From positions 558,001-622,000 of the forward strand of contig CAWEOA010000007.1 in assembly GCA_963810615.1 (NCBI GenBank): a stretch of DNA of 64,000 nt. Direction: 5' to 3'. The position numbers were made by a program, and so were the translations under genes. Shown here piece by piece: positions 54,004-62,230 of the stretch; position 1 is the first letter of the stretch; each line of letters opens with the position of its first letter. The notes beneath the pieces were generated by a model. It was not told the DNA's origin, searched no databases, and saw only the letters and a program-made list of their open reading frames with translations. The stretch comes from JARRQJ01 sp963810615. GTDB lineage: Bacteria > Pseudomonadota > Gammaproteobacteria > DRLM01.

Positions 54004-55850
54004 TGCGTGCCACCGGACAGTTTCGACGTCGCAAGCGCATTGGCGACGCTCTGGCGAATACGTTTTGATTGTTCGGTGCGCAACAACTGCTTTAGGACCG
54101 GCTTGTTCGTTGGGTATTTATCCAGGTTCTCACCTAGAAAGCGCGCTATATTGTAGCGGGTATTCTCGTCTTGCTCCTTACCCACCGCGTCCCTCATTGT
54201 TGCCATCGCGGCAGGAGTCGGCTCCGTCCAGGACACAAGAGACTCCGCAATCGCGCCGCGAACCTCGCTGTTGCTTTCCTGCTTGAATTGGGACATCAAC
54301 ACGCCGGCGGACCGATCCGTTGCGCCGATCATCCCTAACGACAGGGCCGCGGCGCGACGAATCGCAGGTGCTGAATCGCTCAAGAGCGGTGTGATGTCAT
54401 CGGAGAGCGTGGCGTCGTGCGTATTGCCCAGCGCAAAAACGAAGTTGGCGCGCTGCTCGGTATTGACACCACTCATCGCGGAATCCAGCAGGCTGGTGCG
54501 CAGCGACGAATAATCCGGATCTTTTGCCGCTTTCATGGCACTACCCAGACTGCCCAAGGCGAAAGTCGCGGTGCTCGCAATCCTGCCCTGTCGCTCGCCG
54601 CTCGCGGCCGTATCAAGCGCTGTGCTCCACAACGTCGAGAGGGTGTCGGAACTGGGGTGATCCACCCCGCCCAGTGCGACAATGGCCCGCAAGGCATCCT
54701 TCGTCGCCCAACTGGTATCCGTGATGACGGAAGACATCGCGGTCTGTGCGGCTTTGGTGCCCGCCTGTTCGAACGCGAGGTACAGATCGGCGCGGGTCCG
54801 GTCACTGAGTTGCTGCGTTCTCAAGACTTCCAGCAATACGGCCGGCATGGCATCATCCACACGCAGGAGATCGCGCAATTCATGCACCCACGTCATGCGC
54901 CCCTGCTTGGCGGCATCCAGTTGGGACACAGCGTCCAAAATCCTGGCGCGGGCTTCCTCTTTCGAAATATTCGGTATCGGATGTTGAATGGATCGCGTAT
55001 CGGGCGGTGCTGCAGAGGCGGTAAATTGCCACTTATCAGCACTCGCCGCGGTCTGCGATGCGGATTGTAGCTTGAGCGTTGCATGGTTGGTGATGGTCAC
55101 GGCCGGACCACCCTGACCTTTGGATTGCAACTTCTCGTCGAGGATCATCGCGGCGATCCAGTCACGCCCGGGATCGAGACTGAATGATTCCGTCGAGGTG
55201 ATATCCGCCCCCTCAAGCATGGGCGGCGACGAGGCCGAGGCTTTAAAGTGTTGCTTGGTCTTCTCCACCTGCGTCGGGCCGGTGCGCCGGTAGGCGGCCT
55301 CATAGGCACCCGAGCCATTTGATTCCTGCGCTGTCCAGCTTTCCCCTTTATTCATCGTCACCTGAAACATCCTGACCAGGTTTTCCAAAATCTCCCGATT
55401 TTGCGCCGTGACACCCGCCGGAAATTCGAAGGCCTCGGGATATCCTCCGGAGGCGAAACGCACCCGAAATGGCACGCTCAATGCCTGGTTGGTCCCCGGA
55501 TCGGTTTGGCCGCCTATCTGCAAATCCACGGTCGACAACTGCATGCCAACCAACGCCGTACCGGAATTGGCTTCCAGCGTCCGCAGTTCCAGTCCGCAGT
55601 TCATGCGCACGGGTAGGGTTTTCGCCGTACCGTTCGTATTCATTTGCATGGAAGAGTCTGTCTGCACCCGGTATTGTTGCGCAGCACCGACGTGCCATTG
55701 CAGCTCAACGAGAGAAGAATTGACTTGCGGCGCCGCTTGCCGCGACGGCGTAGTCGATTCAGGGTTCGAAGGCAGAAGCAACCATAGGGCGAGCGATGCC
55801 AGCAACAGCAAAGCCCCGCCGCCAACTAACAGCCATCGTTTACGCTGCAT
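54000..55850 (-). CDS. exported protein with beta N-domain and HEAT-repeat C-domain
   Basis: 616 residues. An N-terminal hydrophobic segment (residues 6-27, WLLVGGGALLLLASLALWLLL) is an anchor or signal. Residues 45-270 are beta-rich (VELQWHVGAAQQYRVQTDSS, TALVGMQLSTVDLQIG). Residues 310-610 are repeating helix pairs with HEAT-like motifs (LALGGVDHPSS, LLSDSAPAIRRAAALSLGMI, SNSEVRGAIAESLVSW). The layout, a beta domain followed by a helical solenoid, recalls vitellogenin-type lipid-transfer proteins, but only by architecture. It starts one base inside the stop of the upstream lipoprotein gene (TAATG), so the genes are coupled. Confidence 0.75.
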   Translation of the reverse strand: MQRKRWLLVGGGALLLLASLALWLLLPSNPESTTPSRQAAPQVNSSLVELQWHVGAAQQYRVQTDSSMQMNTNGTAKTLPVRMNCGLELRTLEANSGTALVGMQLSTVDLQIGGQTDPGTNQALSVPFRVRFASGGYPEAFEFPAGVTAQNREILENLVRMFQVTMNKGESWTAQESNGSGAYEAAYRRTGPTQVEKTKQHFKASASSPPMLEGADITSTESFSLDPGRDWIAAMILDEKLQSKGQGGPAVTITNHATLKLQSASQTAASADKWQFTASAAPPDTRSIQHPIPNISKEEARARILDAVSQLDAAKQGRMTWVHELRDLLRVDDAMPAVLLEVLRTQQLSDRTRADLYLAFEQAGTKAAQTAMSSVITDTSWATKDALRAIVALGGVDHPSSDTLSTLWSTALDTAASGERQGRIASTATFALGSLGSAMKAAKDPDYSSLRTSLLDSAMSGVNTEQRANFVFALGNTHDATLSDDITPLLSDSAPAIRRAAALSLGMIGATDRSAGVLMSQFKQESNSEVRGAIAESLVSWTEPTPAAMATMRDAVGKEQDENTRYNIARFLGENLDKYPTNKPVLKQLLRTEQSKRIRQSVANALATSKLSGGTH

Positions 55851-58018
55851 TATGACGGCGGAACGAAATAATGCGGCGTTCCATCGTGCAACACCACGAC
55901 ATCAAATTGTAAACTTGGGTTGTCAAGAAGGACATCATCCAATTTGAAGAGCGCAGGCGAACGCCAGATATTATAGGTCGCCTTGAGAATCTTGATCTTT
56001 GGACATGGGACCTTAACGAATCCCCATTTGCAGGTCGCAATCACGGGCACGGAATATTTGGCGTATAGATTCAACGCTCCCTGCGGGCCGGTGAAGAGAT
56101 TGGTCAAGGTTTCGCTTTGTATAATGGCGAACTCCGCTGGATCCACTGAAAATCCGTCATGAAGCACATCGATCGTCGTACCGACGAAGAACTCCAATTT
56201 TTCCTCGAGCAAGGTCAGCACGCCTTCCACCCCGGCCGAAAACAACGGGGTACCCACCCCGGCGTAAAGAGTCGCCTCGATACTGGCCAACGGGCTGACA
56301 GTATTGCCCAGTTTAAGAGGCGCTTCGTCGAAATTAAATTCGTACTCGATGCCGATCTCGCCGCCCACCGAAGCGCCGGCGATTACCGGCACAGGGCCGA
56401 CGAAAAGCTGCGTTTCTTTGGGCGGGTCCGGGGCCTCCTTCGCATAGACGAGTTTCACCTGCGGCGATGAAGCAGGCCCCGTATGAAATGAATCCAGCAA
56501 GGTATTCAGAAAGCGCAGTTCCAGGGTAAAGCCCGTCTCCGCGTCAGCAGGCTTGCCGTTGTAGTCCGGCACCAGTTGCGCCCTGACGGTGGCGCTCATA
56601 AAATCGAATACCTTTCCAAAAATCGTGATCGGGATACCGCCTTGCACGGACTCTATGTAACCGCGGTTATCCGCCGTCGCGGTGGCGGCAAAATCATAGG
56701 GGCCGAACATAAAGGCGAAGCCGCCGCCTTTGGTGCCGTAGCCGTCACCCGAGGTCAGCGGACCGGAGGGCACGGTATACGGTGCTTGTGGTGTATAACC
56801 ACCCAAATCCGGCGGTGGCGTCGTGGTGGCAACCGGCGGCAGGGTAATCGTCAGCGGCGAACAATTTTCATTGTCGGCGGCATCGCGATCGACAATTGAA
56901 GGATCGGCGGAACGGATGTCGACGCATACTGCAAAGCTCATTATCGCCATCGCCGGCCCCTCGTCCCCGGGAGTATTGGGTGGGAGATTTTTCAGGAAGC
57001 TGCGCAATGCCTCGATGGACTGCGCCGTGAGATCAGGGGGCGGGGTGATGGGATCGGTGCTGTAGGTACTCTGGAGCGTATGCTGATAACGCATCTGCGT
57101 CTCCAGTTCACTGCCCAGCCTGCCGGGAAAATAAAAGTTGATGTGCGCCGAATTGCGCTCGACATCGTCCAGGTCCGCTTCATCGCCCGATCTCTGCACC
57201 AATTGGGGCGTGAACTCACCCAGCGGAAGCCACTCTTGCGGGATCGAGCCAGGTGTGGTTCCGGTGGGATCGACACCATAGGCGTTGGTGTAACGGCCGG
57301 CATCGGTGTCCCACAAATAGAGCGGCACATCATACGAGGTGCCAGTGTCGGAGCGCATGAGCCGCAGCTTGGCAAAGGCCTCGATATTGATCGTGTCGTT
57401 CACACCCAGCCCATCGGCCCCCACGGTGATCGTCCCGCCCGCATCGGCGTTGTACACATCGCCGGGCGTAGGTGCCTTGAAAGCAGCCGTGTCAATCAGC
57501 AAGGAGCTGCGATCGAGTTCCATGTCCTTAATCAAAATATTGGGCGACCCTGGTCCGGAAATTGTCGTCTCCGCTTCGGTGGTATTATCGTTTTCGTCGG
57601 TCTCGCCCACCTCGTCGACCGGGTCGACGACGGCCGCAATGTAATACTGCCCGGGTGTTTCGACGCTCGAGGGGACGTTGACGTCCAGTTCGTAGGAATG
57701 GGTCCCGACATCCACCTTGGAAATCGTCTGGGTACCCAAGGGGATCTGGCGCGCTTCCGCCGCCGGGTCGTCGGTTTTGTCGATGGCGAACACGGAAACG
57801 CTGACATCGGTCGCGGGATTATCGGCCGCGATCATCGCCGAGACCTTCAGCGGATAGGCGATGCGGGGATCGGGGGTCATGACCTGCAAGGATTTGGCCG
57901 TGAGGTTGATGGGGAGGGCCCGGGCTCCCGAGCTGCTGCCGTCGCCTCCTCCTCCGCCTCCGCAACCCGCCAGCGAAAACATCGCTAGCGTAATTAATAA
58001 AGTCGGTAAACGGACCAT
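55850..58018 (-). CDS. large lipoprotein with CARDB-like domain
   Basis: 722 residues from ATG 58018 with AAGGAT upstream. Signal peptide with lipobox LAGC at about residue 18, then a Gly/Ser linker. Residues 40-155 fit a CARDB-type beta domain (GTHSYELDVNVPSSVETPGQYYIAAVVDP then VGETDENDN, quoted in part). The remainder is unassigned, with many beta-like stretches, several Pro-rich linkers and a Cys pair near the C-terminus (TCKWGFVKVPCPKIK). Outer-membrane or inner-membrane lipoprotein, likely facing the periplasm or surface. It overlaps the next gene by one base and follows the beta-propeller lipoprotein gene by 50 bases. Confidence 0.78.
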   Translation of the reverse strand: MVRLPTLLITLAMFSLAGCGGGGGGDGSSSGARALPINLTAKSLQVMTPDPRIAYPLKVSAMIAADNPATDVSVSVFAIDKTDDPAAEARQIPLGTQTISKVDVGTHSYELDVNVPSSVETPGQYYIAAVVDPVDEVGETDENDNTTEAETTISGPGSPNILIKDMELDRSSLLIDTAAFKAPTPGDVYNADAGGTITVGADGLGVNDTINIEAFAKLRLMRSDTGTSYDVPLYLWDTDAGRYTNAYGVDPTGTTPGSIPQEWLPLGEFTPQLVQRSGDEADLDDVERNSAHINFYFPGRLGSELETQMRYQHTLQSTYSTDPITPPPDLTAQSIEALRSFLKNLPPNTPGDEGPAMAIMSFAVCVDIRSADPSIVDRDAADNENCSPLTITLPPVATTTPPPDLGGYTPQAPYTVPSGPLTSGDGYGTKGGGFAFMFGPYDFAATATADNRGYIESVQGGIPITIFGKVFDFMSATVRAQLVPDYNGKPADAETGFTLELRFLNTLLDSFHTGPASSPQVKLVYAKEAPDPPKETQLFVGPVPVIAGASVGGEIGIEYEFNFDEAPLKLGNTVSPLASIEATLYAGVGTPLFSAGVEGVLTLLEEKLEFFVGTTIDVLHDGFSVDPAEFAIIQSETLTNLFTGPQGALNLYAKYSVPVIATCKWGFVKVPCPKIKILKATYNIWRSPALFKLDDVLLDNPSLQFDVVVLHDGTPHYFVPPS

Positions 58019-58068
58019 ATCGTCGCCATCCTTATATTTTAAGTCTGACCCCAATAGTCATATAACAT

Positions 58069-60459
58069 TTACCGCCATGGCGCCACCAGCGTCATGGTCG
58101 GCATGAAGCCGGCACCGCTACTGCCCGCCGATACCTGCTGGACGGCGGTCAAGGCACCGCTGGTTTGATCGATGGAAAAGACCTGGATGGATTCGTCGTT
58201 ATACCGGGCCAGCAGGAACTTGCCTTGCGGATCGACCGTGAGCCAGGCCGGAATGGCGGCGGCGGTCGCGACCGACTGTTTGCTCAGCGTATAATTACTG
58301 GTATTCACCGCATACACGACGATGTCGTTTGTTCCTCGTTCGCCGTTATAGACGAACTTACCGTTGGGATGGACCGCAATCGGTCCCGGGCCGGTGCCCG
58401 TCCCCGTTGACAAGCGGGTCACACTGCTCAGGCTGCCATTGGCATCCACCGTCCAAGTGTCGATTTCATCATCATCTTCGAGACTCACATAGGCGTAGCG
58501 ACCGTTGGGATGGAGTTTCAGGTCCAGCGGCCGTCCCACGCCGGGCCCGCTTAAACCCGGTTGCTTCGTGCCGGTCTGCGACAGCGTGCCATCGGAATAG
58601 CCGACCTTGAAATAAGAGATAGTGTCGCCGTAACTGTTGAGCGAATAGAGATAGCTCCCGGCGGGATTCAGGGTGATGTTTTCCGCTCCTTGACCGGTGA
58701 TATCACTATCAACTTCGGTCGCGGTGATGGTGCCGTCCGCGGCATAGGCGTAAGTGCGTACGATACCCGAATTGGTAGTACCGCCGCCCACGATATCCAG
58801 GACATACATGACGCGATCGGAGCGCCCGAGGTCATTACGTTCGAAATGGGAGTCCGGGAAGGTGGTCAGCACAGTCGGCATCTTCACATCCGCTGCGCTT
58901 GTCGTGCCGCTCAGCGGGTCGAATTGATAACTCGCCAGAAGATCTAAACCGGTGGTATCTTCACCCGCGCCCAGCAGCAGGTTGTGCAGGTAGTTGACGG
59001 CCACTTCGCCATCGATGAGCGCGCCGCTCGAGTTTTCAGTCGCCGCCGGCGCCAGCATGCCGTCCGTTGCCACCGAAAACCGCTCCAGGCCCGCTTGATC
59101 GGGAGCCAGCAGATAGGTGGCTGTGGGGTCCAGGGCGCCCGCGCCGCCGACGGTGGCGACCGTATTAACGTTATTAAATGCCCGCACCCATTCGACCGGG
59201 GTCAAGGAGCCATCACTGGGATCCACGTCGAAGGTAGAGACCAGCGCGTCCGACCCATGGCCCACATAGAGTTGATTCCCGAGATAACTCAAGGCAAGGT
59301 CGTTGCCGTTGAAACTGATATTGGTGCTGGCGACCCAGGTCGCTGCACCGCTGGCGGCATCGATCGTGTAATGGTCAATACTTCTATTGCTGCTGCTGTC
59401 GAGCGTATAGAGATTTGCCCCATCCGCGCTCAGTACCTGATCAATCACACTGTTGTTGCTAGAGGTATATGGCGAAGCATTCGATAGACCACCGTCCGCC
59501 GCCACATCATAGGTGACAAAATTGTCGGAATTGGTGGCGAGTGTCAGATAGGCCTTGGTGCCGCTGAGATTGAAGCCAATGGAGGTCGGACTGCTGCCGG
59601 TACTGACCGTGGTCGGAGAAGCGGCCAGGGAATTGTCCGAATTCACGCCAAAGATCACGATCGAATTGTCCGTTCTGCTGACCACATACAAGTGATCGCC
59701 GGCGGGATTCAGCTTGATATAGTCGGGATCGACTGTCAGCGTTGTGGAAACAACGGGCGAAAGAGTTCCTGTTGAACCAATCGTATAAGCGTCTACCTTG
59801 CCGCTCGAAGTCCCGCTGGCCACATAGGCCTCGGAACCCGCTGCGTTCAATATCAGGTGGCTGCTGTTACCGCTGGTGGCACGGTTGTCGATCGCCGTGA
59901 CCTCACCCGTATCGGAATCGAAGCTCAGCACATGAATATTATTTGTGGTAATGAGTACCAGGCGCTTGTGGGCCGCGTCATAGATCATGTCCTGGACGGC
60001 GAAGCCGTTGCCGGCATCAAAATAGCTCATAGCCGTCGCGTATCCGGCCATGTTATTGACGCGAAAGACACTCAAGGTACCGTCATTATTGCCGGAGACG
60101 ACAAAACGGTCTGCCGTACAGTTTACGGCAATATTGGTAACATCAGCCCCACTCACCGTGCCTGTGCCGTTAGTGACGGTGCAATTCTGCCCGCTGGGCT
60201 GGGTAGCCACCGTTACGTTATACGCCGCACCGTCGCTGAGTGACGATGCAAAGGTGAAGGAGCCATCACTGATGAGGGTAAGACCGCTACTACCGTTGTT
60301 TTGAAGTATCACGCTCTTGCCGACAGCGAGTCCGGACAAGGTTCCGCCTGCGGTATAGCTTGTTGTTGTTCCACCACCACCGCCGCCACCGCCACCGCCG
60401 CCGCACGCGCTAAGGATTAACGTCGCTACAACACAGGTTAAGGTTAGCCCCTTGGTCAT
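58069..60459 (-). CDS. lipoprotein with beta-propeller (lactonase-like) repeats
   Basis: 796 residues; GGGAGGA seven bases before ATG 60459. Signal peptide with lipobox LSAC at residue 19, then a run of Gly coded by a G/C tract. Residues 35-115 form a small beta domain (YTAGGTLSGLAVGKSVILQNN). From about 120 to the end are repeated blades of the type LNPAGDHLYVVSRTDNSIVIFGVNS, LHPNGRYAYVSLEDDDEIDTW and VHPNGKFVYNGERGTND, as in 6-phosphogluconolactonase/YncE-like propellers; two propellers are likely. The function is unknown; such proteins often bind ligands at the surface. First gene of the three-gene set down to 54000. Confidence 0.82.
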   Translation of the reverse strand: MTKGLTLTCVVATLILSACGGGGGGGGGGGTTTSYTAGGTLSGLAVGKSVILQNNGSSGLTLISDGSFTFASSLSDGAAYNVTVATQPSGQNCTVTNGTGTVSGADVTNIAVNCTADRFVVSGNNDGTLSVFRVNNMAGYATAMSYFDAGNGFAVQDMIYDAAHKRLVLITTNNIHVLSFDSDTGEVTAIDNRATSGNSSHLILNAAGSEAYVASGTSSGKVDAYTIGSTGTLSPVVSTTLTVDPDYIKLNPAGDHLYVVSRTDNSIVIFGVNSDNSLAASPTTVSTGSSPTSIGFNLSGTKAYLTLATNSDNFVTYDVAADGGLSNASPYTSSNNSVIDQVLSADGANLYTLDSSSNRSIDHYTIDAASGAATWVASTNISFNGNDLALSYLGNQLYVGHGSDALVSTFDVDPSDGSLTPVEWVRAFNNVNTVATVGGAGALDPTATYLLAPDQAGLERFSVATDGMLAPAATENSSGALIDGEVAVNYLHNLLLGAGEDTTGLDLLASYQFDPLSGTTSAADVKMPTVLTTFPDSHFERNDLGRSDRVMYVLDIVGGGTTNSGIVRTYAYAADGTITATEVDSDITGQGAENITLNPAGSYLYSLNSYGDTISYFKVGYSDGTLSQTGTKQPGLSGPGVGRPLDLKLHPNGRYAYVSLEDDDEIDTWTVDANGSLSSVTRLSTGTGTGPGPIAVHPNGKFVYNGERGTNDIVVYAVNTSNYTLSKQSVATAAAIPAWLTVDPQGKFLLARYNDESIQVFSIDQTSGALTAVQQVSAGSSGAGFMPTMTLVAPWR

Positions 60460-60725
60460 CGTGAAATCCTCCCATTAGATTTCTTATTAGTAACGCCGAT
60501 GCCAAACGAGACCTGCTAGTTCCCCCAAAGCATGTGACGCCGGATTGCTGTCCGCTCGTTACCCTCTCCTAGATGCTTATGCTTATCTTTAGATTAAGTA
60601 TAATCGCCAAATTACCATATAGAAACCATAAATTGCCCCTAAATAATATAAGTGATTATGCCGATTAATGTTACGCGCCATTATTTGGTGCACAGCACGC
60701 TGTGTATCTCCATGTTGCTAAAGAA

Positions 60726-61250
60726 ATGACAGAGAGAACAATGCTTGATTGCAGCAAACTTATACTCGGTGATACTCAGGCGTCCATTGAATTGGACAGC
60801 AGCGCCTCGCAACGCGACTCTGCCGTGGCATTGGTGAGCCAGGCACAGCGTAGCGTGGATATCTTTACTCGCGATCTCGATAAGAAGATTTATGACAATC
60901 GAGATTTCCTGGACGCCTTGCAAAATCTGGTGGTCAACAACCATGGCCTGATTCGCATACTGGTCAAGGATTCGGGCAACGCGGTCAAATACGGTCACCG
61001 CCTGATCACCCTCAGTCAGCGCCTGACCAGCTTCATCGAAATCCGCAAGGTGGCCGAGGATTTCAAGGAGTATAATGAAGCCTTTCTGGTCGCAGACGAA
61101 ATCGGGTATGCGCACCGCAAGCATGCCGATCGCTTCGAGGGCATCGCCCGTTTTAATGCCGCCAAGGAAGCCGTGCATTTACTGGTCTTCTTCAACGAAG
61201 TATGGAGGCATAGTGCGCCCGATCCCAACTTGCGGCGGATTTATCTCTAG
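60726..61250 (+). CDS. phospholipase D-like domain protein
   Basis: About 174 residues from ATG 60726; ATG 60741 is an alternative. RDSAVALVSQAQRSVDIFTRDLDKKIYD and FLDALQNLVVNNHGLIRILVKD fit the N-terminal half of a PLD fold, and AFLVADEIGYAHRKHADRFEG fits a degenerate HKD-type region, although the His-x-Lys-x4-Asp motif is not intact (HRKHADRF). Catalysis is therefore doubtful. No signal peptide is visible. Its last 38 bases overlap the next gene, whose ribosome site lies inside it, so the two are translationally linked. The secretin-domain protein and mutL follow. Confidence 0.78.
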   Translation: MTERTMLDCSKLILGDTQASIELDSSASQRDSAVALVSQAQRSVDIFTRDLDKKIYDNRDFLDALQNLVVNNHGLIRILVKDSGNAVKYGHRLITLSQRLTSFIEIRKVAEDFKEYNEAFLVADEIGYAHRKHADRFEGIARFNAAKEAVHLLVFFNEVWRHSAPDPNLRRIYL

Positions 61251-62055
61251 GTATCTCTCCGTAATCCTATTGCTTATAGCCACCCTCTCCGTTTCGCCAA
61301 GTTTGGCGGCGGACGATTTTGTGCTGGAGGTTATTCCTCTGCACCACCGTTCCACGGCCGAGCTGCTGCCCATAGTCCAGGCCTTCATCGCCAAGGACGG
61401 TATCATAAAGGCTAGCGATGGCAAGCTGGTCATCCGCACCCACCCGGCCAATCTGAGCGAACTGCGCAAGTTGATCGCCAAACTCGATGTGCCGCTGCGA
61501 AGCTTGTTAATCACTGTGAAGCAGTTGTCTGGGGAATCCGCCCGCCAAGCCGAAACGAGTACAGAGACTCGGGCCGATGACAGCGACACGCCTGCCCGTA
61601 GCGCACATGTATGGCAGACCGACAGCCGCGATGACGCCGATCGCACCCAGCAGGTACAGGTAATGGAAGGCGCCGAGGCCCTCATCGATGTGGGACGGAA
61701 AATACCCATCAGCGATTTTGCCGTGTCCCAGTCACGATCTGGAACCTTGATGGAAGAAAGAACCCGTTACGTCGGTGCGACTACAGGATTTTACGTGCGC
61801 CCTCATCTTAACGGCGACACCGTCAGCGTCGAGATAACGCCCTATCAAACTACGCAATCGGGTGTAGCGACGCCCCCAGAGTTCAAGACCCAAACCCTGC
61901 ATACGACCGTCACCGGAAAACTGGGCGAGTGGATCAGCATCGGCGCCAGCTCCACAGGCATCGATGAGAATAATAGTAACGTGATTGAATATTCGACTTC
62001 CCAGCGCGGTGAACAGGATCGACGGATTCTGTTGCGTGTGATGGTAGCGCCCTAG
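61213..62055 (+). CDS. secretin N-domain (type II/III secretion-like) exported protein
   Basis: 280 residues from GTG 61213, which has GGAGG four bases before it; the frame is open further upstream but that part overlaps the PLD-like gene and shows no family signal. A signal peptide (SVILLLIATLSVSPSLAA) leads to FVLEVIPLHHRSTAELLPIVQAFIAKDG and VIRTHPANLSELRKLIAKLDVP, a secretin N1-type domain. The C-terminal part (FYVRPHLNGDTVSVEITPYQT, GKLGEWISIGASS) resembles the start of a secretin domain but stops before the pore. It may assist a secretion machine; no such genes are nearby. Confidence 0.78.
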   Translation: MRPIPTCGGFISRYLSVILLLIATLSVSPSLAADDFVLEVIPLHHRSTAELLPIVQAFIAKDGIIKASDGKLVIRTHPANLSELRKLIAKLDVPLRSLLITVKQLSGESARQAETSTETRADDSDTPARSAHVWQTDSRDDADRTQQVQVMEGAEALIDVGRKIPISDFAVSQSRSGTLMEERTRYVGATTGFYVRPHLNGDTVSVEITPYQTTQSGVATPPEFKTQTLHTTVTGKLGEWISIGASSTGIDENNSNVIEYSTSQRGEQDRRILLRVMVAP

Positions 62056-62163
62056 CCCTTTAAGCATGTCTAATCGACTTAAGCGATTTATCAGGGGAAG
62101 ATCGAAAAATTTCCTGGAAGCCTTAGTCGCCGGAGTCCGGTAGCTCAGCGAACGAAAGGCCCC

Positions 62164-62202
62164 GGATTCCGGGTCTCCGCTACGCTACGCCCGGAATGAC
62201 AA
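62164..62202. repeat. partial copy of the 36.8 kb palindromic element
   Basis: These 39 bases are identical to 36891-36929, ending CGCCCGGAATGACAA. The left half of the full element is not recognisable here. It lies in the 175-base gap between the secretin-domain gene and mutL. Confidence 0.8.
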
Positions 62203-62230
62203 CTTCTTCAGACTTACTCAAGAAATAATC

